A stretch of DNA of 64,000 nt from NCBI GenBank assembly GCA_963725185.1, contig CAVRXO010000006.1, positions 496,001 through 560,000 on the forward strand, in the 5' to 3' direction. Below are positions 18,119 to 28,131 of the stretch, piece by piece (within the stretch, counting starts at the first letter, position 1; each line of letters opens with the position of its first letter). The stretch is from VAZQ01 sp963725185 (lineage in GTDB: Bacteria; Pseudomonadota; Alphaproteobacteria; Rhizobiales; Xanthobacteraceae). Made by a program: the position numbers and the translations under genes. The notes beneath the pieces were generated by a model, which had not been told where the DNA came from, made no database searches, and saw only the letters and a list, made by a program, of their open reading frames with translations.

Positions 18119-19438
18119 TCAAGCAATCGGCTGCATCTCGCCGCCGACCGGAATCTCCGGCGCCGTCTTGTTGTCGGTAATGACGATGTTGTATTTCGAG
18201 CCTTCCAGCAACCGCCATTGCCCGCCGACCAGCGGCGTCTTGGCAATGTTCTTCTGCGCAAAGGGCGGCAGATTCTTGTTGCCCCATTCGACATGACCGA
18301 CGATCGTGTCGAGCTTGGTCGCGGCGATGGCGGCGACCAGTGCCTTGCCATCGCCCTGCTCGCCGCTGCGCTTGAGCGCGTCGACGGCGAGCTCGAACAA
18401 GGCGTGGACGAAGCCGATCGGTTGCGTCCATTGCCTCTTGGTCGCCTGTTGATAGGCATCGGCGATCTGGCGGGCGGATTGGCCGGTCAGCGACGATTTG
18501 AACGGATGGCTGGGCGTCCACCAGACTTCCGACGAAAGGTTGTGGCCGTTGCGGCCGAGCGCCACGACCGCGGCCGGGAACAGCAGCGCCTTGCCTACTG
18601 CGGCGATCTTCGGCTTGAAGCGCTGCTGGCTGGCGCGGTTCCAGAATGTGGTGAAATCCGGCGGCAGCATCACGCCGGTGACGATCTCGCAATTCGCGCG
18701 CTCGAAGGCGGCGATCTGGGCCGCGAAATTGTTGGTCAGGTTCTGGTAGCGGCCGGGATCGGTCAGCTTGTAGCCGAGCTTGTCGAGGACCGGCGGAAAG
18801 CCGACCTGCTTGTCGCCCCAGGCATTGCCGTCCCCGTCATTGGGGAACAGGCCGCCGACCGACCTGTCGGTAGCGAGCTGTTCCCACATGCTGGTGTAGA
18901 CCGCGATGACGTCTTCGAGCCCCCAGAAGAAATGAAAGGTGTAGTCGAACGGCTTCCAGGAGGCCGGCTCGCGCGGATTCGATTGACGGCCGATGAAATA
19001 CGGTTGCCATGGCGCGACCGTGGACAGGCAGGGCGTGCCCTGCGCTTCGCACCGGGCCGCCACCGGATTGGTCGTCTCCGGCGTGGACGCGACCAGCATC
19101 AGATCGATCTTGTCGGAAGCGATGAGGTCGCCTGCCATATCCGAGGCGCGGCTCGGACTGGACTGGCTGTCCTTCACGATCACTTCGACCGGACAATTGG
19201 CATTGCCGACCTTGATCCCGCCTTTCACGGTGTTCAGGAAATTCGCAATTATGAAATCGTCGGCTGCCGCGAAGTCCGCCAGCGGACCGGTTTGCGGGCT
19301 GACATAACCGAGCCTGAAGACCTTGGCGGCGCGCACCGCGGGCGCGAAGACCGGCGTCGTGGCAAGCGCGGCGCCGGCGCAAGCGTGGACGAAAGCGCGG
19401 CGGGTCATGCGTGGAGCCGACCTGCTCGACCTGGCCAT
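18119..19438 (-). CDS. ABC transporter periplasmic receptor, branched-chain amino acid/amide type
   Basis: A 439-residue type I periplasmic binding protein (LivJ-like fold). The ATG at 19438 has GGGAGG 7-12 nt upstream. A Tat-like signal (RMTRRAFVHACAGAALATTP, ending VRAAK) precedes the mature start FRLGYVSPQTGPLADF, the classic family opening. Later motifs VASTPETTNPVAARCEAQG and NLTNNFAAQIAAFERANCE fit the same fold. No permease or ATPase genes are adjacent, so it is an orphan receptor in this window. It is divergent from the chemoreceptor gene, and the two could share a ligand (receptor plus chemotaxis), but this is inference. Confidence 0.88.
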   Translation of the reverse strand: MARSSRSAPRMTRRAFVHACAGAALATTPVFAPAVRAAKVFRLGYVSPQTGPLADFAAADDFIIANFLNTVKGGIKVGNANCPVEVIVKDSQSSPSRASDMAGDLIASDKIDLMLVASTPETTNPVAARCEAQGTPCLSTVAPWQPYFIGRQSNPREPASWKPFDYTFHFFWGLEDVIAVYTSMWEQLATDRSVGGLFPNDGDGNAWGDKQVGFPPVLDKLGYKLTDPGRYQNLTNNFAAQIAAFERANCEIVTGVMLPPDFTTFWNRASQQRFKPKIAAVGKALLFPAAVVALGRNGHNLSSEVWWTPSHPFKSSLTGQSARQIADAYQQATKRQWTQPIGFVHALFELAVDALKRSGEQGDGKALVAAIAATKLDTIVGHVEWGNKNLPPFAQKNIAKTPLVGGQWRLLEGSKYNIVITDNKTAPEIPVGGEMQPIA

Positions 19439-19729
19439 GACGATCCTCCCTCTGCCGCCGCTTCCACCGCCTCGGCCGCAGCCGCATGGCCCGCATGCGC
19501 GGTCCAACTTCCTGTCCGTGGCTTGCTTATGAGGCCATTCGCGCCTCGCGCTTCGCTTTTCGGGCGACGAGCCGAACACAACTTCTCAGCGATATCGATC
19601 GCGAAAACAGGTTAACGAAGGTTAAACCGTTCTCTGGCACTACGGCAAAGCGAACCTAATCCAGCATTACGGCGAGATGGTGCGGTGAGGCGATTGGTTT
19701 TGCTCATCGATCAGGGAGTGAGGCGGCAC

Positions 19730-21755
19730 ATGTCGCTCCTCGGTCTCGATCGGCTGTCGGTCCTCCAACGCGTATCCGGCGGGATGGGCATCATCCTGCT
19801 GTTGCTGGTGATGCTCTCGGTCATTTCATGGCAGGCGATACGCGTGGTCGAGACCCAGGCGAATTCCGTCAGCTCCAGCGTGAGCGAAACCTCTGCAGTC
19901 GCCGAATTGGCCGCGCGCGTTGAGAGAACGCATTTTCTGGTGACGCAGTACGCTCTTTCCGAAAGCGACGACGATTTGCGGCAGGCGAAAGACTCGCTGA
20001 ACCAGGTCCAGGAAGAGACCCGGTTGGTCGCCGAGGCATATCCGACGGCAGGCGACAACCAGGACGTGACGGTCGCCCAGCTGCGGGTCCTGGCCGATCG
20101 ATACCGCGAACTCGGTAACGGCGACGATCAACGCCATCAACGATCGACGCGCCAATGCTCCCGAGCTCCTGCGCAACGCGGTCGAGCTGCGCACAACGAT
20201 ATTGGCAATCGTCGAAGCTCTGGTCCACGATCCCGGCAAAGCGGATGCGCTGGATGATGCCATCCGGTTGATGGCGGAATTCCACAACAGCAATACGAGC
20301 GCAAACCGCTTCTTGTCGTCGCGCAGTCAGGCCGATTCCGACGCCGCGCGGGCCGGCGTCTCGGCGATGCGGCGGGCGCTCGACGACCTGCGGTCGCACA
20401 GCATCGGGGATCCGCGCGTGCAGGGCCTTCTGCAAGCCGCGGCAGAGCCGTTTGGTCGCTACACGAAGGTGACGGAGGAACTGATCAGCTCGGCGGAGCG
20501 GTTTGCCGACGCCGCGGCCTATCGGCATATAGCCGCCGCCGCCTTGACGGACGCGACCGATCAGGTTCGGGTCGCAAGCGCGCAAGCCCAGCTCGGCGCG
20601 GTCGGCAGAATGAAGGACGTCGTGGCTTCGTCCCGTGAGCTGGGATTGGTCACATCGGCCTTGGCGCTCATTGCGGGTCTGGTCTTGGCCGTGCTTATCG
20701 GCAGGGGAATCGCGCGGCCGATCACCCAAGCCACCGCCACGATGCGCGAGCTCGCCAACGGCAGAACTCATATCGCCATCCCGCATGTGGGACGCCGCGA
20801 CGAGATCGGCGCCATGGCCCGGGCGGTGCAGATCTTCAAGGAGAACATGATTCTGGCCGATCGGCTGGCGGCCGACCGGGACGCTGAAAGCCGCGCCAGG
20901 GAACGGCGGGCCAAGACGCTCGAGGCGCTCAATTCGCACTTCGAAGCCGCCGCCAGCGCGCTGACCGCAACCCTTTCATCCGCGGCCGCCAATTTGCGCG
21001 AGAGCGCCGAGACGATGTCTGCGACCACCGAGCAGACCGGCCAAAAGTCGGCCACCGTCAGGTCCGCGGCGCAACAGGCCTCCGCCAATGTTCAGACCGT
21101 GGCGACCGCGACCGAAGAGCTTTCGTCGTCGATCGACGAGATCGGCAACCGGGCCGTCCGATCCTCGTTGATCGCCACCAAGGCGGCGGCGGATGCCAAC
21201 CGGACAAACGAGGCGGTGCAGGCCCTGGCGGCGGACGCCCAGGAGATCGGCACGGTGCTGGGCTTGATCGAGCAAATCGCCGAGCAAACAAATCTCCTCG
21301 CCCTCAATGCGACCATCGAAGCGGCGCGCGCCGGGCAGGCCGGCCGCGGTTTCGCCGTCGTCGCCGCCGAGGTCAAATCGCTCGCGGCCCAGACCGGCAA
21401 GGCGACCGAGGAGATCGGAACGCAAATCGCGAAAATCCAGTCGGTGACGGCAAGCGTCGTGCGTGCGATCCAGGACATCGTTGCCACCATCGGCGAGATG
21501 AACGAGATCGCCACCGAAGTCGCCGCGGCGGTGGAGCAGCAAAGGGCGGTCACCCGCGCGATCGCCCAGAATGCCCACCAGGCCTCGGCCAGCGCGTTGC
21601 AGGTATCGCAAACGATCGCCAGCGTGGAGGAGGCGTCAAAGGCCACCAGGATGGAGGCCAATCAAGTCCTGGACGCGGCCAGCCGGCTGTCCCATCAATC
21701 CGACGATCTCCACGTCGAGTTCGACAGGTTCATTACCGGCGTGAGGGCCGCCTGA
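19730..21755 (+). CDS. Methyl-accepting chemotaxis protein (one frameshift)
   Basis: About 674 residues after correction. TM1 lies near residues 15-37 (GGMGIILLLLVMLSVISW), then a helical ligand-binding region, TM2 near 303-327 (TSALALIAGLVLAVLIGRGI), a HAMP domain starting ARPITQATATMRELA, and a C-terminal signalling domain with the conserved hairpin tip IEQIAEQTNLLALNATIEAA. A +1 shift lies near 20114 (CTC-GGT-AAC should be CTC-GTA-ACG); removing one G gives 675 codons. The ATG at 19730 is preferred over the GTG at 19685 because GAGG sits about 8 nt upstream. It should signal to CheA through CheW; those genes are not here. Confidence 0.9.
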
Positions 21756-21801
21756 CGGCTCCCTGGCGCATCGGATCAAACTTTTCCATCTTACTTGTCT
21801 T

Positions 21802-21909
21802 ACTTGTCCCGGCCTTGAGCCGGGACCGTACCAAACTCGGAGCCTGTAACGGTCCCGGCTCCATAGCGTTTCGAAGACGCGCGTAATCGCGCTTACGGCC
21901 GGGACAAGT
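21802..21909. repeat. 108-bp palindromic intergenic repeat
   Basis: Terminal arms ACTTGTCCCGGCC (21802-21814) and GGCCGGGACAAGT (21897-21909) are perfect inverted repeats. Inside are GAGCCGGGACCGTACCAA and GTAACGGTCCCGGCTC, a second inverted pair, then GAAGACGCGCGTAATCGCGC. A second complete copy is at 63106-63210 and a fragment at 17953-17998. It lies between convergent genes and could fold strongly in either transcript. Confidence 0.8.
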
Positions 21910-21925
21910 AGGGGCGAGCCCGGCG

Positions 21926-23638
21926 CTAGAACAGCCCCACGATCTTCCCGTCCGGCCCGACGTCGATGCTGTCGGCGGCCGGGACCTTGGGCAGGCCCGG
22001 CATGGTCATGATCTCGCCGCAGACCGCCACCACGAACTCGGCGCCGGCGGAGAGGCGCACCTCGCGCACGTTGATGACATGGTCGACCGGCGCGCCCTTG
22101 GCGTCCGGATTGGTCGAGAAGCTGTACTGGGTCTTGGCGACGCAGACCGGGCATTTGCCGTAGCCCATGGCTTCGAAGGCGGCGAGCTGATCGCGCACGC
22201 TCTTGTCGGCCGAGATGTCCTTGGCGCGATAGATCTCCTTGGCAATGGTGCGGATCTTCTCAAAGAGCGGCATCTCGTCGGGATAGAGCAGCTTGAGCTT
22301 GCTCTTGCCGCTTTCGGCGACCTTGACCACCGCGCGCGCCACGTCGGCGGCGCCCTTGCCGCCCTCGGCCCAATGATCGGCCATCAGGGCCTCGACGCCG
22401 AGCTTGGCGCATTGCTCCTTGACCAGCGCGATCTCGGCCTCGGTATCGGCGCTGAACCGGTTGATCGAGATCACCGGCACGATGCCGAACTTCTGCATGT
22501 TCTCCACATGGCGGGCCAGGTTGGCCATGCCGGCTTCGAGCGCCTTGAGGTTCTCGGTCTTGAGGTCCTCCTTCTTGACTCCGCCGTGCATCTTGAGCGC
22601 CCGAATGGTGGCCACCAGCACGGCGCAATCAGGCGCGAGACCGGCCTTGCGGCATTTGATGTCCATGAACTTCTCGCCGCCGAGATCGGCGCCGAATCCC
22701 GCTTCGGTCACCACGTAGTCGCAGAGCTTGAGCGCGGTCGAGGTCGCCAGCACCGAGTTGCAGCCATGCGCGATATTGGCGAACGGCCCGCCATGCACGA
22801 AGGCGGGCGTGCCTTCGAGCGTCTGCACCAGATTGGGCGCCAGCGCCTCCTTGAGCAGCGCCGTCATGGCGCCGTGCGCCTTGAGGTCGCCGGCGCGCAC
22901 AGGTTTGCGCTCGCGCGTATAGCCGACGATGATGTTGGAGAGCCGCTTCTTGAGGTCCTCGAGATCGCGCGCGAGGCAGAAGATCGCCATCACCTCGGAG
23001 GCCACCGTGATGTCGAAGCCGTCCTCGCGCGGGAAGCCGTTGGCGACGCCGCCAAGCGAGGACACGATCTGTCGCAGCGCGCGATCGTTCATGTCGAGCA
23101 CGCGCCGCCAGGCGACGCGGCGCTGATCGATCCCGAGCGCGTTGCCCCAGTAGATGTGGTTGTCGAGCATCGCGGCCAGCAGGTTGTTGGCCGAGGTGAT
23201 GGCATGGAAATCGCCGGTGAAGTGCAGATTGATGTCCTCCATCGGCACCACCTGGGCATAGCCGCCGCCGGCGGCTCCCCCTTTCATGCCGAACGAGGGA
23301 CCAAGCGAGGGCTCGCGCAGGCAGAGCATCGCCTTCTTGCCGATGAAATTGAGCGCGTCGGTGAGGCCGACCGTGGTCGTGGTCTTGCCCTCGCCGGCGG
23401 GCGTGGGCGTGATCGCGGAGACCAGGATGAGCTTGCCGTCGGGACGGTCCTTCAGCGATTTGACGTAATCCATCGAGACCTTGGCCTTGTAGTGGCCATA
23501 GGGCTCGAGGTGCTCAGGCGCGATGCCGAGCTTCTCGCGCGCAATGTCGAGGATCGGCTGCTTCTTGGCCGACTGCGAGATTTCGATATCGGACTTCGGG
23601 CTGACATGCTGCGAGGCGGGCATTTGGGGCTGATCCAT
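21926..23638 (-). CDS. fhs: Formate-tetrahydrofolate ligase
   Basis: A 570-residue FTHFS catalysing ATP-dependent formation of 10-formyl-THF from formate and THF in the cytoplasm. Hallmarks include the ATP loop TPTPAGEGKTTTTVGL, LREPSLGPSFGMKGGAAGGG, FTGDFHAI, VHGGPFANIAHGCNS and EAGFGADLGGEKF. Length is normal. The ATG at 23638 (MDQPQMPAS) or 23623 could be used; neither has a strong Shine-Dalgarno. It is the last gene of the oxalate/C1 cluster, 46 bp after the formyltransferase-like gene, and would feed formate from oxalate into folate-linked carbon. Confidence 0.97.
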   Translation of the reverse strand: MDQPQMPASQHVSPKSDIEISQSAKKQPILDIAREKLGIAPEHLEPYGHYKAKVSMDYVKSLKDRPDGKLILVSAITPTPAGEGKTTTTVGLTDALNFIGKKAMLCLREPSLGPSFGMKGGAAGGGYAQVVPMEDINLHFTGDFHAITSANNLLAAMLDNHIYWGNALGIDQRRVAWRRVLDMNDRALRQIVSSLGGVANGFPREDGFDITVASEVMAIFCLARDLEDLKKRLSNIIVGYTRERKPVRAGDLKAHGAMTALLKEALAPNLVQTLEGTPAFVHGGPFANIAHGCNSVLATSTALKLCDYVVTEAGFGADLGGEKFMDIKCRKAGLAPDCAVLVATIRALKMHGGVKKEDLKTENLKALEAGMANLARHVENMQKFGIVPVISINRFSADTEAEIALVKEQCAKLGVEALMADHWAEGGKGAADVARAVVKVAESGKSKLKLLYPDEMPLFEKIRTIAKEIYRAKDISADKSVRDQLAAFEAMGYGKCPVCVAKTQYSFSTNPDAKGAPVDHVINVREVRLSAGAEFVVAVCGEIMTMPGLPKVPAADSIDVGPDGKIVGLF

Positions 23639-23684
23639 GAAATGAAGGAGAAACAAACGGGCCGGAACGGCGGGCGGAAGGCGA

Positions 23685-24614
23685 TCAGGTGAATCGTGCC
23701 TTGACGGCGAGGTTGACGGATTTCGCCCATTCGCCGGCTTCGATCTTCTTGCCGTCGGCGGGCTGCACCCGGGTAACCTTGAAGCGCCCATCGGCGCAAA
23801 CCACGGTGAAGCCATCCGCATCCACCGCCGCAATCTCGCCGAGCTTGCCGGCGATCCCCTTGGGATCCTTGGCCGGCAGCGGCTTGGCGTCGAAGACCTT
23901 CAGTTGCTTGCCATCAAGCGTCGTCCAGGCGCCGGGCGCCGGATTGCAGCCGCGAATGAGCCTGTCGATCTGCTCCCAGGGCTTGCCCCAATCGATCCGC
24001 GCATTCTCGGGCCCGCAACGGCCTTCGTAGGTCGCTTTCGCCTCGTCCTGCTTGATGCGCGGCGCCTTGCCGGTCTTCACCAGATCGACCGATTCCAGCA
24101 TGGCCTCGACCCCCATCGGGAACAGGCGATCGAAATAGACCGTACCGAGCGTATCGGTGGGGCCGATCGGGGTGCGCTTCTGCAGCAGCACGTCGCCGGT
24201 ATCGAGTCCGTTGTCGGGCCAGAAGATCGACAGCCCGGTTTCCGCCTCCCCCTTGATGATCGGCCAGTTGATCGCGCTGGCGCCGCGATAGGCCGGCAAC
24301 AGCGAAGGGTGATACTGGATCGAGCCGTGGGTCGGAACGTTGAGGAACTCCTCCGGCACGAACAAGGTGACGAAGGCCATGACCTGCAGATCGGGCTTGA
24401 GCGCCTTGAACTCTTCCCAGACCTCGGACTTCTTGTAGGAGTCCGGCTGATAGACCGGCAGCTTGGCGGCGAGCGCGGCCTCCTTGAGGGGATCGGCTTT
24501 CTGGCCGGGCTTCTCGGGCGCCACATAGACGGCGATCACGTTTTCGCCGCGCTGCAAGAGCGCCTCCAGCACGGCCTTGCCGAACGCCTGCTGGCCGTGA
24601 ACCACGATTCGCAT
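23685..24614 (-). CDS. Stand-alone 10-formyl-THF hydrolase/formyltransferase-like protein
   Basis: A 309-residue protein with the Fmt/PurN-type formyltransferase fold. The N-terminal Rossmann domain has the catalytic HPSLLPAYRGASAINW and SIFWPDNGLDTGD segments (His and Asp of the family), followed by an Fmt C-terminal-like domain. The match is closest to the N-terminal hydrolase domain of animal 10-formyl-THF dehydrogenase (ALDH1L1), here without acyl-carrier or aldehyde dehydrogenase domains. It lacks the ACT domain of PurU and is not linked to def, so it is unlikely to be the housekeeping Fmt. It lies between frc and fhs. It may hydrolyse 10-formyl-THF or move formyl groups between formyl-CoA and THF; the sequence does not decide. 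Confidence 0.85.
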   Translation of the reverse strand: MRIVVHGQQAFGKAVLEALLQRGENVIAVYVAPEKPGQKADPLKEAALAAKLPVYQPDSYKKSEVWEEFKALKPDLQVMAFVTLFVPEEFLNVPTHGSIQYHPSLLPAYRGASAINWPIIKGEAETGLSIFWPDNGLDTGDVLLQKRTPIGPTDTLGTVYFDRLFPMGVEAMLESVDLVKTGKAPRIKQDEAKATYEGRCGPENARIDWGKPWEQIDRLIRGCNPAPGAWTTLDGKQLKVFDAKPLPAKDPKGIAGKLGEIAAVDADGFTVVCADGRFKVTRVQPADGKKIEAGEWAKSVNLAVKARFT

Positions 24615-24634
24615 GTCAGTCCCCGTTTCAGGTA

Positions 24635-24766
24635 TCAGTAATCAGGATTCAGTAGTCAGACTTCGGGTATCGGTAACTCAGAACCAAAAATCAGCTCCAG
24701 TGATCAACAATCAGAGGGCTCGGAGCCGGAAGTCGGGAGTTCTGATTACTGACCACTGATTACTGA
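24635..24766. repeat. Inverted repeat with TCAGTAATCAG / CTGATTACTGA arms
   Basis: Left arm TCAGTAATCAGGATTCAG (from 24635) pairs imperfectly with CTGACCACTGATTACTGA (to 24766), over about 27 nt. The core is shared with the element at 10063-10120. It fills the gap between frc and the formyltransferase-like gene and could attenuate transcription within the cluster. Confidence 0.7.
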
Positions 24767-24773
24767 CTCCTGG

Positions 24774-26303
24774 TCATGCCGCCTCGGCCTTGGCGGGCTT
24801 CTCCGGCGGCGTGATCGCGCCGGACGCCTTGATCTGCGCGACCTCGTCGGCCGTATAGCCGAGCACCTTGGCCAGGATCTCCTCGGTGTGCTCGCCCAGG
24901 AGCGGCGAGCGTTTCACCTCGGTGATCGAGTCCGACATCTTCACCGGGTTGCCGACCGTCAGATATTTGCCGCGCGTCGGATGGTCGACCTCGACCACGG
25001 TGCCGGTATCGCGCAACGACTGCTCCTCGGCGATCTCCTTCAACGACAGGATCGGGCCGACCGGGATGTCATGCTTGTTGCAGGTCTCCATGACCTCGAA
25101 CTTGGTCATGGTCATGGTCCACGCCTCGATGGTCGCGAAGATGTGCTTGAGCCGCGGTAGCCTCGCCGGCGGCGTGGCATAGTCGGGATCGGTCTTCCAT
25201 TCGGGCTTGCCGATGAGGTCGCAGATCGCGCCCCAGACCGGCGCCTGGGTGATGAAATAGATGTAGGCGTCGGGATCGGTCTCCCAGCCCTTGCACTTGA
25301 GGATCCATCCGGGCTGGCCGCCACCCGAATCGTTGCCGGCGCGCGGCACCGCTTTGCCGAACGGCACACCTTCGCCGTACTGGCTGAATTCGGCGAGCGG
25401 ACCGTGCGCCAGCCGCTGCTGGTCGCGCAGCTTCACGCGCGTGAGATTGAGCACGCCGTCCTGCATGGCGCACAGCACGCGCTGGCCGCGGCCGGTGCGC
25501 ATGCGCTGGTAGAGCGCGGTCACGATGCCGAAAGCGAGATGGAGACCGGTGCCGCTGTCGCCGATCTGCGCGCCGGTGACGAGCGGCGGCCCCTCGCGGA
25601 AGCCGGTGGTGGAGGCGGCGCCGCCGGCGCATTGCGCCACGTTCTCGTAGACCTTGCAGTCCTCGTAGGGACCGGGGCCGAAGCCCTTGACCGAAGCCAC
25701 GATCATGCGCGGGTTGAGCTTGTTGATATGCTCCCAGGTGAGCCCCATGCGGTCGAGCGCGCCGGGGGCGAAATTCTCCACCAGCACGTCACAATGCTTG
25801 ATCAGCCGATCGAGGATCTCCTTGCCCTTGGGATGCTTGCAGTCGATGGTGATGGAGCGCTTGTTGCCGTTGAGCATGGTGAAGTAGAGGCTGTCGGCGC
25901 CTTTCACGTCGCGCAATTGCCCGCGGGTGATGTCGCCGACGCCGGGCCGCTCGACCTTGATGCAGTCGGCGCCCATATAGCCCAGAAGCTGGGTGCAGGT
26001 CGGCCCCGACTGCACATGGGTGAAGTCGAGAATACGCACGCCGTCGAGCGCCTTGCCGGCTTCCCCCCACGGCTTGGTCGAGGGATTGGGCAAGCCGGAC
26101 GCCGCCGCGCCCGCACCGGATTTGCCGCCAGAACGCAGCGCCGCGCTCCCGGGTTTCGATCTGGCCTTGCTCTTGGCGAGCTGCTTGACCGATTTGCTCG
26201 CGGATTTTCTGACCGATTTCTTCGAAGATTTCTTCGCAGATTTCTTGGCAGATTTCTTGGCGGCCGCCTTCGCCGGCTTCCGCTTGGCCTTCTTGCTCGC
26301 CAT
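24774..26303 (-). CDS. frc: Formyl-CoA:oxalate CoA-transferase with lysine-rich N-terminal tail
   Basis: A 509-residue class III CoA-transferase moving CoA from formyl-CoA to oxalate. From residue 85 the sequence follows known Frc proteins closely (ALDGVRILDFTHVQSGP, NKRSITIDCKHP, NFAPGALDRMG, GGGQPGWILKCKGWETD, LLGEHTEEIL). The catalytic aspartate is Asp249 in GDSGTG, corresponding to Asp169 of the Oxalobacter enzyme. Residues 1-80 are an odd Lys/Ala/Ser-rich tail (AKKSAKKSAKKSSKKS type) like histone H1 tails. The tail should be translated: AAGGA precedes the ATG at 26303 and no alternative start is seen before the enzyme domain. It follows oxc by 26 bp. Confidence 0.96.
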   Translation of the reverse strand: MASKKAKRKPAKAAAKKSAKKSAKKSSKKSVRKSASKSVKQLAKSKARSKPGSAALRSGGKSGAGAAASGLPNPSTKPWGEAGKALDGVRILDFTHVQSGPTCTQLLGYMGADCIKVERPGVGDITRGQLRDVKGADSLYFTMLNGNKRSITIDCKHPKGKEILDRLIKHCDVLVENFAPGALDRMGLTWEHINKLNPRMIVASVKGFGPGPYEDCKVYENVAQCAGGAASTTGFREGPPLVTGAQIGDSGTGLHLAFGIVTALYQRMRTGRGQRVLCAMQDGVLNLTRVKLRDQQRLAHGPLAEFSQYGEGVPFGKAVPRAGNDSGGGQPGWILKCKGWETDPDAYIYFITQAPVWGAICDLIGKPEWKTDPDYATPPARLPRLKHIFATIEAWTMTMTKFEVMETCNKHDIPVGPILSLKEIAEEQSLRDTGTVVEVDHPTRGKYLTVGNPVKMSDSITEVKRSPLLGEHTEEILAKVLGYTADEVAQIKASGAITPPEKPAKAEAA

Positions 26304-26329
26304 GGTGATTTCCTTCAGTTGCTATCTGA

Positions 26330-28084
26330 CTATTTCTTGCGAATCTCGCTTTGCGGATTGAGATTGCCGATGCGGCCGCTTTCGCTGCCGGCCGCCGGGT
26401 CGATCACCGCGTTGATGAGGGTCGGCTTGCCGGAGTCCATGGCCTCGTTCGACGGCGCGCTTGAGTTCGTCGGGCGTGGTCGCATGCACGCCGACGCCGC
26501 CGAAGGCTTCCATCAGCTTGTCGTAGCGCGCATCCTTGACGAACACGGTTGTGGCCACGTCCGGACCGCCGGTCGGATTGACGTCGGTACCGCGATAGAT
26601 GCCGTTGTTGTTGAAGACGACGATGCAGACCGGCAGCTTGTAGCGGCAGATCGTCTCCACCTCCATGCCGGAGAAGCCGAAGGCGCTGTCGCCTTCGACC
26701 GCGAGCACGGGCTTGCCGGTCTCGATCGCGGCCGCGATGGCAAAGCCCATGCCGATGCCCATGACGCCCCAGGTGCCGACGTCCAGGCGCTTGCGCGGCT
26801 TGTACATGTCGATGATGCCGCGCGCGAGATCGAGCGTGTTGGCGCCTTCGTTGACCAGGATGGCGTCCGGCCGCTCCTTGATGACGGTGCGCAGCGCGCC
26901 GAGCGCGCCGTGGAAGTCCATCGGCGCCGAGTTCTTCATCAGCCTCGGCGCCATCTTGGCGATGTTCTCTTCCTTCTTCGCATTGACGGTGCCGATCCAG
27001 TCCGGCGGCGGCGCCGGCCACTTGCCGTCGATGCCCTCGAGCAGAGCCGAGACGCAGGAGCCGATATCGCCGACCAGCGGAGCAACGATCTCGACATTCG
27101 CAGTCCATCTCCTTGGGCTCGATGTCGATCTGGATGAACTTCTTCGAGTGCGGCTCGCCCCAGGTCTTGCCCTTGCCGTGCGACAGCAGCCAGTTCAGGC
27201 GGGCGCCGATCAGCATCACGACGTCGGCGTCCTTGAGCACCGTCGAGCGCGCCGCGCCGGCGCATTGCGGATGGGTGTCGGGCAGCAGGCCCTTGCCCAT
27301 GCTCATCGGCAGGAAGGGAATGCCGCTCTTCTCGACCAGGGCGCGGATCTGCGTCATCGGCCTGCGCGTAGGCGGCGCCTTTGCCGAGAATGATCAGGGG
27401 ACGCTTGGCGCCCTTGAGCACATCGAGCGCGCGCTTGACGGCGGCCGGAGCGGGGATCTGGGCCGGCGCCGGGTCGATGACCTTGACCAGCGACTTGGCC
27501 CCGGCCTCGGCATCCATCACCTGCGAGAACAGCTTGGCCGGCAGATCGAGATAGACGCCGCCGGGACGGCCGGAAACCGCGGCGCGGATCGCGCGCGCCA
27601 CGCCGATGCCGATGTCGGCGGCATGCAGCACGCGGAAGGCCGCCTTGCACAGCGGCTTGGCGATGGCCAGCTGGTCCATCTCTTCATAGTCGCCCTGCTG
27701 CAGGTCGACGATCTCGCGCTCGGACGAGCCGCTGATCAGGATCATCGGAAAGCAGTTGGTGGTGGCATTGGCGAGCGCGGTCAGGCCGTTGAGAAAGCCG
27801 GGCGCCGATACGGTGAGACAGATGCCGGGCTTCTTGGTCAGGAAGCCGGCGATGGCGGCCGCATTGCCGGCATTCTGCTCGTGCCGGAACGAGAGCACGC
27901 GGATGCCGGCCGCCTGCGCCATGCGGCCGAAGTCCGTGATCGGGATGCCGGGCACGCCGTAGATCGTGTCGATGCCGTTGAGCTTGAGCGCATCGATGAC
28001 GAGGTGGAAGCCATCCGTCAGCTCGCGCTCCGCTTCGGCCGCATTCGTCGGTTCGCTTTTCTCTTTCACCGCTGCGTCAGCCAT
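26330..28084 (-). CDS. oxc: Oxalyl-CoA decarboxylase (three frameshifts)
   Basis: A thiamine-diphosphate enzyme converting oxalyl-CoA to formyl-CoA and CO2, 583 residues after correction. The N-terminal Pyr domain (GVPGIPITDFGRMAQAAGI, FRHEQNAGNAAAIAGF), the central domain, and the C-terminal TPP/Mg motif GDSAFGFSGMEVE through FNNNGIYRGTD (near residue 460) are all clear. The end ESGRIGNLNPQSEI is typical. Shifts of +1 occur near 27352, 27102 and 26452; removing three bases gives exactly 584 codons with the stop at 26332-26330. It lies between the GntR regulator and frc in one transcription direction, as expected for oxalate catabolism. Confidence 0.95.
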
Positions 28085-28131
28085 GACAGGTCTCCCTCAA
28101 GATCGCCGGTCGTGTATCCAGTCCAATTCGC

